Shown: piece after piece, positions 1 to 6,576 of the stretch
Position numbering within the stretch: the stretch's first letter is position 1
How the letters are laid out: every line of letters begins with the position of its first letter
Translations under genes and position numbers: made by a program
Assembly: GCA_938039795.1 (NCBI GenBank)
Contig: CALHWU010000005.1
Span: forward strand, 1-11,657
Source of the DNA: an uncultured Muribaculaceae bacterium
Lineage (GTDB): Bacteria > Bacteroidota > Bacteroidia > Bacteroidales > Muribaculaceae
Length of the DNA: 11,657 nt
Direction: 5' to 3'
The notes under the pieces: generated by a model
Seen by the model: only the letters and a program-made list of their open reading frames with translations
What the model was told of the DNA's origin: nothing
Databases searched by the model: none

Positions 1-49
1 CGGAGTGCCGGTGATACTCTATGTCATTCTGCGACGGTCGCGCCGTTGA
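1..49 (+). CDS. C-terminal end of an upstream gene, possibly a membrane protein
   Basis: The second reading frame is open from the window edge to a TGA at 47-49. It encodes a short hydrophobic stretch (VPVILYVIL) followed by an arginine-rich tail (RRSRR), as expected for a last membrane helix with a cytoplasmic positive end. Only about 15 codons are visible, so the family cannot be named. It ends before the promoter of the next gene, which suggests a separate upstream transcript. It could also be a chance open frame. Confidence 0.35.
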   Translation, partial: GVPVILYVILRRSRR

Positions 50-112
50 AATCCGATAGAGTTAAAAAACGCAAAAACGTAGCGGCGCGACAATGTTGTC
101 CCCCGGCCATAG

Positions 113-143
113 TTGCACCTGAAGAGGCAAATGACTAAATTTG
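113..143 (+). promoter_or_regulatory. Bacteroidetes-type promoter for the CreD/LtaS-like operon
   Basis: TAAATTTG at 136-143 matches the Bacteroidetes -7 consensus TAnnTTTG exactly. A TTG at 113-115 lies 20 bases upstream, within the usual spacing for the -33 element. Transcription would start near 149-151, giving a leader of about 22 bases before the ATG at 172. No other good promoter is visible inside the operon, so this one probably drives all four genes. Confidence 0.6.
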
Positions 144-171
144 CCGGATAACGGACATCATATTTTTGCTA

Positions 172-816
172 ATGGAACCAATGCATACTTTCGACGGTCA
201 GTCGGTGCCTCCGGTGCCTCCTGCCGCCAGTTCTCCCCGCCATACTACGGCATGGCTTGGCATACAGACTCTCGTTATTGCCGTTATTGCCGGCATAATA
301 GCTCTGATAGCCAATGGTATAAGCGGCTACGGCGCGGAGCGTCAGAGTATGGGGCTGTTGTCTGAGACGAGCAACGCCATGCTCTCGGATTCGGCCGGAT
401 ATTGCTTCGCACTGATATCTATCACTCTTATCTCGCTCACTCTAATCGAGGTGGCGTTCCGCAAGCATATCAACTATCTCCAGTATGCGCTGATGGGGTG
501 TGCTCTCGGGCTTTTTTATCTGCTTCTGCTGGCGATGGCGGAGTTCATGCCGTTTTGGTGCGCCTATTGCATAGTGACGCTGATGACGGCCGGTCTGATC
601 ACGCTCTTTGTCAGAGGTATTACGGCCAACGCCAGGGCCGTGACCCTTACCGCTGCCATCCTTGCGGCTGAATATGCCGTAATTCTCGTGCTGATCTACA
701 TCGGATCGCTCGCGCTCCTCATCGGCAGCCTCCTGCTGTTTGTCATCATAGCTCTGGCCATGTATTTCACTCTCCGCATGCGTCAGACGTCCGAAGGCGA
801 ACTGATAATAAAATGA
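172..816 (+). CDS. Miniature CreD-like inner-membrane protein lacking the periplasmic domain
   Basis: This 214-residue protein has six predicted membrane helices at about 28-50, 77-96, 102-123, 127-148, 155-177 and 179-202. The last five, with ALGLFYLLLLAMAEF and IGSLLLFVIIALAMYFT, match the C-terminal membrane half of the CreD family. The roughly 230-residue periplasmic domain expected between helices 1 and 2 is reduced to about 25 residues. The N-terminus is proline-rich (VPPVPPA), as in the full-length CreD that follows, which suggests a paralogue that lost its outer domain. Helix 4 begins with W-C-A-Y-C (Cys130, Cys133) at the predicted periplasmic face, a motif absent from its neighbour. 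I chose ATG 172 over the in-frame TTG at 166; ATG 181 is also possible. The stop overlaps the next start (ATGA). CreD proteins are linked to envelope stress, but their molecular role is unsettled. Confidence 0.75.
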   Translation: MEPMHTFDGQSVPPVPPAASSPRHTTAWLGIQTLVIAVIAGIIALIANGISGYGAERQSMGLLSETSNAMLSDSAGYCFALISITLISLTLIEVAFRKHINYLQYALMGCALGLFYLLLLAMAEFMPFWCAYCIVTLMTAGLITLFVRGITANARAVTLTAAILAAEYAVILVLIYIGSLALLIGSLLLFVIIALAMYFTLRMRQTSEGELIIK

Positions 817-2060
817 ACCGGATGCCGGCCACACCCCCTCCGTTGCCTCCTCAGGCGTTACCTACGGCCCGTAAGGGGCCAGGACTGGGCGCGAAGATCG
901 CTATGATCGTCGTGCAGTGCGTGGTGCTTTTTATCGCCACTCTGATTGTATGGGGACTGACTTATGACCGGCAGTCGTCGGTCAATGCCGTCGCCGACAG
1001 TATCGCCGGGGAATGGGGCGGGGAGGTGAGCATAAAGGGGCCTTTGGTTTATCCCGTTTCGGGAGACAGGGCCTCAGCAGTCGCCACGACAATGAGATGT
1101 TTTGTCAAGGTCAACTCCAGGACGCTCCATCGCGGCATTTACGAGGCCGAAGTATATGATGCCGAAGTGACAATGTCGGGCAGTTTCGACGGCGACAGGC
1201 TTTCATCGCTTGGCAAAGAGGCAACGGTCGAGATTGAGGTACCCGCAAGAAAGATCTATGATATAGAACCCCTTGAAATCGCCGGACGTAAGGTGGAGTG
1301 GCGACGCCGTGGCGACATGCTTTCGGCTACGATTCCCACGGAGGGACTCGCGGCGGAGGCGCTCTTCGCCACTTCGTTCAGCATCCATGGATCTGGGCGT
1401 CTTGAGGTGGCGCAAATCGGCGGAAACACTTTTGTGACCATGGAGGGCGAGGCCGGCAACCCATCCTTTGTCGGCTCTTCGCTGCCTGATGACCGCGCGG
1501 TGACCGACCGTGCCTTTTCAGCTCAGTGGGAGAGCGAGGGATTTGACGCGGCGACAGTCAACCGGCTGACAGAGATTCCGGAGGAAATGGACGGTAATGA
1601 GATTCCGAGCGTAGGCGCACAGTTTCTTGTGGGCGTCGACCGCTACCGCAAGGTAAGCCGCAGCCTGAAATATGCGTTCATCATGATAGTGCTGACATTT
1701 ATCAGTCTGCTGTTCACGGAGGTCATCACAAGGCGGCAGATACCGCTCCTCAATTATTTCCTGATAGGCGCCGCGCTGGTGATGTTCTATCTGCTGCTGC
1801 TATCGTTCGTGGAATTCGCGTCGTTTGGCGCAGCCTATTTTGTGGCTGCTTCCATGACAGTATTGCTGATCGGCATATACATGTGGCGCATGCTGGCGTC
1901 GATCCGTGTCGGACTGACGATTTCGTCGATACTTGTGCTGATATACTCATGCTGCTATGTGATGCTCTGTCTGGGCCGCTATGCGCTCGTGCTCGGCAGT
2001 CTGATACTATTCGCGTCGCTGGCGGCGGCTATGTGGGCCTCACTGAAACTCAGAAGATGA
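813..2060 (+). CDS. creD: Cell envelope integrity protein CreD
   Basis: This 415-residue protein has full CreD-family (PF06123) architecture. It has a proline-rich cytoplasmic N-terminus (TPPPLPPQ), a first membrane helix at about 29-49, a mostly beta periplasmic domain at about 55-275, and five C-terminal helices at about 287-305, 312-333, 337-356, 366-386 and 389-408. Family signatures include the region around PSFVGSSLPDDRAVTD (217-232) and the stretch VGVDRYRKVSRSLKYAF (273-289). NYFLIGAALVMFYLLLLSF lies at the start of the third C-terminal helix. It is slightly shorter than the E. coli protein (about 450). In proteobacteria creD responds to the CreBC two-component system and loss affects envelope integrity; no CreBC genes are visible here. 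The start overlaps the mini-CreD stop and its own stop overlaps the next start, both as ATGA, so translation is probably coupled. Confidence 0.9.
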   Translation: MNRMPATPPPLPPQALPTARKGPGLGAKIAMIVVQCVVLFIATLIVWGLTYDRQSSVNAVADSIAGEWGGEVSIKGPLVYPVSGDRASAVATTMRCFVKVNSRTLHRGIYEAEVYDAEVTMSGSFDGDRLSSLGKEATVEIEVPARKIYDIEPLEIAGRKVEWRRRGDMLSATIPTEGLAAEALFATSFSIHGSGRLEVAQIGGNTFVTMEGEAGNPSFVGSSLPDDRAVTDRAFSAQWESEGFDAATVNRLTEIPEEMDGNEIPSVGAQFLVGVDRYRKVSRSLKYAFIMIVLTFISLLFTEVITRRQIPLLNYFLIGAALVMFYLLLLSFVEFASFGAAYFVAASMTVLLIGIYMWRMLASIRVGLTISSILVLIYSCCYVMLCLGRYALVLGSLILFASLAAAMWASLKLRR

Positions 2061-3868
2061 AAAGATTATTGCATTTTCTCGCAGGCAAATATCTGTGGAC
2101 GCCCCGCATTCTGGAGGCATTGGCCTCGTCGCTGGCGCTCCTGCTCTGGTTTGATATCGACTGGTGCATGGCCACCACATTCCGTGCCATGAGCGATCCG
2201 CTGCTGTGGATCAACACTGTCGCCGCCACGCTGACACTCACGCTCCCTTATGTCGCTACACGCCGCGTGTGGGTTCATGTGGCTGTGCTCGCTGTCGCAT
2301 TCGGGATATGCGAGGCCAATCTGATGTATTGCCGCACGTATCTCACTGCGATACCCCCCGAAAGCTATCTGCTCGCAGGCAATCTCTCTGATTTCACGGC
2401 CAGCGTGGCCGATTCAATCCGTTGGCTCGACTGGATCGGGCTGCTCATTGTCGTCGATACCGCCATAGTGATGCGGCGCATGCCCTCGATCCGCCCCGGG
2501 CGGAGGGCTTTTATGAGGCTGTCGTCGCTGACGCTGCTTATCTGTAGCGTAAGCGCGATATGGATTGCGGCGCGGGGAGGATTTTATGCCGCTTACGACA
2601 AGCTCATACAGTCATGCTATTACAGCACGTGCGGCGTCCCGACCTATACCGTTGCCGGCCACGTGGCCTATTGCTTGCTCGATGCCCGACGGCGCGACGG
2701 CACAGATCCGAGGCCGGAAATCGACAGCTGGATAGCCGCGCATGACTCCGTAACCGCTGTTCCGGAGCTGCCGGAGGGAGCTGCGCCAAGGCGTAATCTC
2801 GTATTGATCATCTGCGAGAGCCTGGAGAGCTGGCCCCTGGAGGCTGAGATAGGCGGCAAAGAGATCACGCCCTATCTCAACAGTCTGCTGCGCGACTCGA
2901 CAGCTTTCTATGCATCGGATATGCTGACGCAGGTCGCCTCGGGGCGATCGATCGACTGCCAGCTGCTGATCCACAGCGGTCTGCTGCCGACAGTAGGATC
3001 GGTCTACAGCATGAAGTATCCATCGGCCACATATCCGTCGCTCAACAAGGCTCTGCGGCGGGCGTATGGCTCGAAAAGCTATATCTTCACCTGCGACAAG
3101 CCTATCACCTGGAACCAGCAGGCCATAAGCCGGGCGTTCGGCTACGACTCGCTGATCGACCGCCGCGCATGGCGCATGGACCAACTGATAGGAAATCCGG
3201 CGAAGCTGAGCGACGGCTCTTTTCTCCGGCAGTCGGTCGAGCTGCTTGATCAGGGAGAAATATGGCCCGAAGGCGCTTCCCGCATGCTGACCTTCATCAC
3301 TTATTCGGGCCATAATCCGTTCCGGCTGCCCGACAACCTGCGCGATCCGGAGTTCGATATCAGCGGCGAGGGATTGACGCAGCGTCTTGCCGACTATATC
3401 ACCATGGCTCATTACACCGACTCGCAGCTCCATACGCTCATCGACTGGCTCCGCTCACGGCCTGATTACGGCGAGACACTGATCGTCATCACCGGCGACC
3501 ACGAAGGTCTTGCAGGCGACCGGCGGGAGTTCGCCAAGGCTTCTCCGCTTGTGTCGGCAGGGCAGTACACGCCTTTCATCGTGCTTAATTCGCCCGTAGC
3601 GGGCCGCGTCGGATCTGTCGCCGGTCAGATCGACATCTATCCCACTCTTCTTGATATGCTTGGCTTGGCCGATTACGGCTGGCGAGGGGTCGGACAGAGC
3701 CTTCTCGACCCCGACCGGGGCGCCTACGCCGTGTCGATGATGACTGGCGAGGAGTCGGGCGACTCCACCACGCTCGCGCCCGGTCAGCTGCAATTGCTTC
3801 GGAGCGCCCGGCGGATCTCTGACGCAGCCATCCGTTCCGACTACTTCAAAAATGAAACTGACCTCTGA
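2057..3868 (+). CDS. LtaS-type sulfatase/phosphotransferase membrane enzyme
   Basis: This 603-residue protein has an N-terminal membrane region (helices near 18-36, 50-67, 69-90, 124-139 and 152-171) and an extracytoplasmic alkaline-phosphatase-superfamily domain from about 246. The motifs follow the lipoteichoic acid synthase order: LVLIICESLESW (metal ligand Glu254), ASGRSIDCQLL (nucleophile position Ser298, where LtaS has Thr), TWNQQ (352-355), ITYSGHNPF (His419), VITGDHEGL (Asp481, His482) and QIDIYPTLLDMLGL near the end. Such enzymes transfer or release phospho-groups such as glycerol phosphate or phosphoethanolamine outside the membrane. Bacteroidetes are not known to make lipoteichoic acid, so the substrate is unknown; an envelope glycan or lipid is likely. 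The frame is open upstream to 1883, but ATG 2057 gives a sensible N-terminus and a 4-base overlap with creD. Linkage to two CreD proteins suggests an envelope-maintenance job. Confidence 0.85.
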   Translation: MKRLLHFLAGKYLWTPRILEALASSLALLLWFDIDWCMATTFRAMSDPLLWINTVAATLTLTLPYVATRRVWVHVAVLAVAFGICEANLMYCRTYLTAIPPESYLLAGNLSDFTASVADSIRWLDWIGLLIVVDTAIVMRRMPSIRPGRRAFMRLSSLTLLICSVSAIWIAARGGFYAAYDKLIQSCYYSTCGVPTYTVAGHVAYCLLDARRRDGTDPRPEIDSWIAAHDSVTAVPELPEGAAPRRNLVLIICESLESWPLEAEIGGKEITPYLNSLLRDSTAFYASDMLTQVASGRSIDCQLLIHSGLLPTVGSVYSMKYPSATYPSLNKALRRAYGSKSYIFTCDKPITWNQQAISRAFGYDSLIDRRAWRMDQLIGNPAKLSDGSFLRQSVELLDQGEIWPEGASRMLTFITYSGHNPFRLPDNLRDPEFDISGEGLTQRLADYITMAHYTDSQLHTLIDWLRSRPDYGETLIVITGDHEGLAGDRREFAKASPLVSAGQYTPFIVLNSPVAGRVGSVAGQIDIYPTLLDMLGLADYGWRGVGQSLLDPDRGAYAVSMMTGEESGDSTTLAPGQLQLLRSARRISDAAIRSDYFKNETDL

Positions 3869-3870
3869 AA

Positions 3871-4206
3871 ATGGATCCGATCGACAAGAAATTCTATAAA
3901 ATCGGCGAAGTGGCCGAAATGACCGGCATACCGGTGACGACGCTCCGTTTCTGGGAGCGTGAGTTCACCATAATAAATCCGCGCCGCAACGACCGCGGCA
4001 CCCGCTTCTATACCCCCGACGACGTCGAACGCATCCGCATGATCCAATACCTCGTGAAACACCGTGGACTGAAGCTCGACGCCGCTCAGGAGGAGCTGCG
4101 CCGCAATCCCGAGGGTATAAGCCGCAAAAGCCGGGCTGTCACCCGTCTACTTGAGGTGCGCTCCACGCTCTGCGCCATGATCAAGGCCCTCGATTCCTGG
4201 CGCTGA
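3871..4206 (+). CDS. Small MerR-family transcriptional regulator
   Basis: This 111-residue protein consists mostly of a MerR-type winged helix-turn-helix. It begins FYKIGEVAEMTGIPVTTLRF (8-27), continues with the WERE turn, and has the wing and recognition segment NPRRNDRGTRFYTPDDVERI (36-55). A short C-terminal helix (about 85-108) follows, and there is no effector-binding domain. The one cysteine (Cys101) does not make a metal site of the classical MerR kind. The ATG lies two bases after the previous stop, so it is the last gene of the envelope operon and may autoregulate it or act elsewhere. Short MerR-like proteins of this length are common in Bacteroidetes and their targets are mostly unknown. 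The repeats just downstream are candidate binding sites, though that is speculation. Confidence 0.85.
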   Translation: MDPIDKKFYKIGEVAEMTGIPVTTLRFWEREFTIINPRRNDRGTRFYTPDDVERIRMIQYLVKHRGLKLDAAQEELRRNPEGISRKSRAVTRLLEVRSTLCAMIKALDSWR

Positions 4207-4229
4207 CTTCCGACATAGCAGCGCGGAGT

Positions 4230-4251
4230 GTCGACGCCGGGTCGACGCCGG
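4230..4251 (+). repeat. Tandem 11-base direct repeat
   Basis: GTCGACGCCGG occurs twice in perfect tandem (4230-4240 and 4241-4251) just after the MerR-type gene. A third, inverted partial copy (CCGGCGTCG, 4259-4267) follows, so either direct copy could pair with it. Confidence 0.85.
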
Positions 4252-4267
4252 GTCTGCACCGGCGTCG
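4243..4267 (+). terminator. GC-rich hairpin after the envelope operon, possible terminator
   Basis: CGACGCCGG (4243-4251) pairs with CCGGCGTCG (4259-4267) to give a 9-base-pair stem with a 7-base loop. No T-run follows directly, so this is not a classical intrinsic terminator. It may still end the upstream transcript, or it may be a regulatory structure because the upstream repeat copy offers an alternative stem. Confidence 0.4.
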
Positions 4268-4279
4268 GCGATGCATCGC
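4268..4279. promoter_or_regulatory. Perfect 12-base palindrome, candidate operator
   Basis: GCGATGCATCGC reads identically on both strands. It lies directly after the hairpin, about 50 bases upstream of the fimbrial promoter element. Its position between the MerR-type gene and the fimbrial operon makes it a possible dimer-binding site. No regulator can be assigned from sequence. Confidence 0.35.
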
Positions 4280-4309
4280 GATTAACACAATTTAACTCGG
4301 GAGGGGGTA

Positions 4310-4342
4310 GTTTTACAAGCTTTTTCTATAATTTTGCAAAAC
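4310..4342. repeat. Inverted repeat around the fimbrial promoter -7 element
   Basis: GTTTTACAA (4310-4318) and TTGCAAAAC (4334-4342) form an inverted repeat with one mismatch and a 15-base spacer. The right arm overlaps the TAATTTTG promoter element. It could be an operator, and the spacing is short enough for a folded mRNA or DNA cruciform. It is too short for a typical invertible promoter. Confidence 0.4.
4329..4336 (+). promoter_or_regulatory. Bacteroidetes -7 element for the fimbrial operon
   Basis: TAATTTTG matches TAnnTTTG. The predicted start is near 4343, leaving a leader of about 55 bases before ATG 4398. No good TTG at the usual -33 spacing is seen (only a T-run at 4311-4314, which is too close). 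The promoter may therefore be weak or need an activator. Confidence 0.5.
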
Positions 4343-4397
4343 CGTATATTGACTTAACTTATCTGTACTAACTAACACAGTGTGCCTGTCTAATTCA

Positions 4398-5600
4398 ATG
4401 AAGGCGTTATTGACTGGACTGATATTGTGCTGCGCATGTATGATGCCGGTGGATCTCCGGGCTTCGCGAGAGGCCGCCGATACTCTGTCGGTGCGTCTGC
4501 ATTTTCCCCAGGGGAGTGCGATCGTAGATTCGGCAGTTGTCGACAACGGGGCTGTCTTGCGCCGGCTGCGTTCGGCGCTCGGCCGTGGCAGAGCCGTAGC
4601 CGGGGTCACCGTCAGCGGCAGCGCATCTCCCGAGGGGAGCCGTGAGTTCAACAATTCCCTGGCCGCCAAGCGCGCGCAGTCGCTTGCGCGAATGTTTCCC
4701 GATGTAATCAGTGTGTCGGTTGATACCGCCGGTATCGACTGGCCGATGCTCGCCCGTCTGGTCGGCGAAAGCGACGCGGAGTGGCGTGCCGACGCCCTGA
4801 GGATCATCGGCCGCTATCCTGCGGCGGATCCGTCGGCCCCTCTGCGGCGACTGCGCGGAGGCAGAGCGTGGAGCTACATGCTCGGCCATCTCTTCCCGGC
4901 CATGCGTTATGCCGACTGCCGTGTGACGTTCGCTCCCGAGCCTGATCCCGTCGTGGCCGCCGAGCCTGATACACTGACCCGTGAAACCGCCGATGAACTC
5001 CCGGCCGATACCGGCGCCGTGGCGGAGGCCGCGCCTGTGGCTCCTGTGACGCCCTGGCCTCGCAGCGGCGGAGTGAAGGTAGCGCTTACCACCAATATGC
5101 TCTACGATGCCGCGCTGATACCCGATCTCGGCGTGGAGATAGCTTTCGGAAGCCGATGGTCGGTAGCGGCCGACGGCATGTATGCCTGGTGGAGCAAGAG
5201 TTCCCGCAGCCGCTTCTGGCGTGTCTACGGCGGCAATGTTGAGTTGCGCAGATGGTGGCCTTCAGGCGACGTCTCGCTGACAGGGCATCATGCCGGCGCT
5301 TACTTCTCTATGCTGACCTATGACTTCAAGCTCGGCCGCCACGGTTATCTCGGCGACCGCTGGAGCTATGCAGCCGGACTCTCCTACGGCTACTCGGTGG
5401 CGCTCAGCCGTTATTTCAACATCGATTTCTCCATCGGGCTGGGATATCTCTGGGGCAAATACAAGAAATATCACCGGGAGGATGACTGCTACGTGTGGGA
5501 ACGCACTAGCCGCCGCCACTGGTTCGGCCCGACAAAGGCCGGAGTCACCCTCGTATACATAATCGGAGGCAAGAGCATGCAGAAAGGAGGCGCGCGATGA
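4398..5600 (+). CDS. OmpA-like/DUF3575 outer-membrane protein of a fimbrial locus
   Basis: This 400-residue secreted protein has a signal peptide at about 1-23 (hydrophobic core LLTGLILCCACMM, likely cleavage after LRA). Residues 30-105 resemble an OmpA-type domain (LHFPQGSAIVD, then TVSGSASPEGS with a following N..L..KRAQSL helix). A linker rich in Ala, Pro, Glu and Asp spans about 179-222. Residues 226-390 form a DUF3575 beta-rich domain with KVALTTNMLYDAALIPDLGV, many aromatic residues and alternating strands, probably an outer-membrane barrel. DUF3575 proteins commonly sit beside fimbrillin genes in Bacteroidales. An outer-membrane assembly or anchoring role, with the OmpA-like part touching peptidoglycan, is inference. 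The in-frame GTG at 4380 is less likely as the start because ATG 4398 begins a standard signal peptide. Its stop overlaps the next start (ATGA). Confidence 0.85.
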   Translation: MKALLTGLILCCACMMPVDLRASREAADTLSVRLHFPQGSAIVDSAVVDNGAVLRRLRSALGRGRAVAGVTVSGSASPEGSREFNNSLAAKRAQSLARMFPDVISVSVDTAGIDWPMLARLVGESDAEWRADALRIIGRYPAADPSAPLRRLRGGRAWSYMLGHLFPAMRYADCRVTFAPEPDPVVAAEPDTLTRETADELPADTGAVAEAAPVAPVTPWPRSGGVKVALTTNMLYDAALIPDLGVEIAFGSRWSVAADGMYAWWSKSSRSRFWRVYGGNVELRRWWPSGDVSLTGHHAGAYFSMLTYDFKLGRHGYLGDRWSYAAGLSYGYSVALSRYFNIDFSIGLGYLWGKYKKYHREDDCYVWERTSRRHWFGPTKAGVTLVYIIGGKSMQKGGAR

Positions 5601-6541
5601 GATCACGTATTTTCAGCCGTTTCGCGGCTGCGGCCGCCATAGCCATGCTCCCTGTGGGAGCCGCCCTCCAGGGGTGTGATCACAAGGAGCTGTGCTACGA
5701 CCACTCCCATATGACCGACCTCGACGTGGCTTTCGACTGGAGCGACGCTCCCGACGCGCAGCCCGTCACTATGGTGGTGCATTTCTTCCGTCCCGACGGC
5801 TCGCTCTACAAGCGTCTGGAATTCTCGTCGAGAGAGGGCGGCAAGGCGCGTCTGGAAGCCGGCGCATACATGATGCTGTTTCACAACGGCACTATGGAGA
5901 CCGTAGCCGAGCAGGGAAGCACGTGGGACGACCATCAGCTCACCTGCATGGCCTCGTCGCTGCTCTCGCCGATGGGCCGCAACAGCGACGACGCTCCCCG
6001 TCCGCCCGAGGCCAGCGATCAGCCGGTGGCGGCCGCCCCGGGCATGGTGTGGGCCGGTGTGCATGAGCTGATAGAGCTCAAGCCGAAGATTCAGGGCCAG
6101 TCGGTGACGCTCAGGCCCGCGGAGGCTACGGCCGAATATGTGGTAGAGATCAAAAACGTGGAGAATCTCTCGGAAGGGGTCGAGATCAGTGCGGCAATCT
6201 CGGGCATGTCGTCGGCCTACAATCTCGCCGGGCAACATCACTGCGGCGCGGCCGTCACGATGCCCGTAGGGATGGAGAAAGTCGACGAGCATACCGTCCG
6301 CGCGTGTTTCCACGCTTTCGGCCACTGTCCGGCGGAGGAGCTGCCCCACATCTTCTCGGTCTACACATCCAACAAGGTGTTTTACCACTACGACATCACC
6401 GGGCAGATGCATCAGGCATCCGATCCGCGCCATGTGTATATAGAGCTCGACGGACTGAAGATCCCTGATATCTCCGGGGGCATGTCGCCCGACATATCGG
6501 GATGGACCGAGGTCATAGAGAAAGATTTGCCTATGAACTGA
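5597..6541 (+). CDS. DUF5119-type fimbrial lipoprotein, likely anchor or assembly factor
   Basis: This 314-residue protein has a lipoprotein signal peptide ending in LQGC (lipidated Cys27). The mature part, with DLDVAFDWSD at 41-50, VTMVVHFFRPDGS at 57-69 and a final strand region near 278-290, fits DUF5119, a family that accompanies fimbrillin genes and resembles FimB/Mfa2-type anchors. In type V pili such lipoproteins tether the fibre to the outer membrane; assigning that role here rests on gene order. It is unusually rich in histidine (about 16) and contains CFHAFGHC (237-244), which looks like a possible metal-binding cluster. The segment 128-148, rich in Asp, Pro and Ala, looks like a flexible insertion. 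It starts inside the previous stop codon. Confidence 0.75.
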   Translation: MRSRIFSRFAAAAAIAMLPVGAALQGCDHKELCYDHSHMTDLDVAFDWSDAPDAQPVTMVVHFFRPDGSLYKRLEFSSREGGKARLEAGAYMMLFHNGTMETVAEQGSTWDDHQLTCMASSLLSPMGRNSDDAPRPPEASDQPVAAAPGMVWAGVHELIELKPKIQGQSVTLRPAEATAEYVVEIKNVENLSEGVEISAAISGMSSAYNLAGQHHCGAAVTMPVGMEKVDEHTVRACFHAFGHCPAEELPHIFSVYTSNKVFYHYDITGQMHQASDPRHVYIELDGLKIPDISGGMSPDISGWTEVIEKDLPMN

Positions 6542-6576
6542 TTAATAACAAATAAACTAATATACCAATCAATATT
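6542..6576 (+). promoter_or_regulatory. AT-rich leader before the fimbrillin gene
   Basis: This 35-base gap is almost entirely A and T and has no purine-rich ribosome-binding site. Such unstructured A/T leaders support strong initiation in Bacteroidetes and would suit an abundant pilus subunit. No TAnnTTTG element is present, so the gene is probably read from the upstream promoter. Confidence 0.4.

Noticed and set aside
89..100. GACAATGTTGTC near-palindrome upstream of the first promoter
   Set aside because: The arms are only five bases, the spacer is two bases, and no partner site is seen.
1883..2056. N-terminal extension of the LtaS-like protein from an ATG inside creD
   Set aside because: It would overlap creD by 178 bases and gives no membrane or signal pattern; ATG 2057 gives a normal start and a 4-base overlap.
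2612..3433. Long open frame on the - strand opposite the LtaS-like gene
   Set aside because: It is an antisense shadow of a clearly conserved gene in GC-rich DNA, with no recognisable domain and no promoter.
4380..4397. GTG start for the DUF3575 gene
   Set aside because: It would add six residues (MCLSNS) before an otherwise standard signal peptide that starts at ATG 4398.
4200..4400. Phase-variable invertible promoter of the fimbrial operon
   Set aside because: Bacteroidales fimbrial operons are sometimes controlled this way, but no pair of longer inverted repeats flanks the promoter and no invertase gene is in view. The only repeat pair is 9 bases with a 15-base spacer.
5603..6433. 276-codon open frame on the - strand opposite the DUF5119 gene
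   Set aside because: It is a shadow frame with no signal peptide or family resemblance; the + strand gene has a lipobox and fits the operon.
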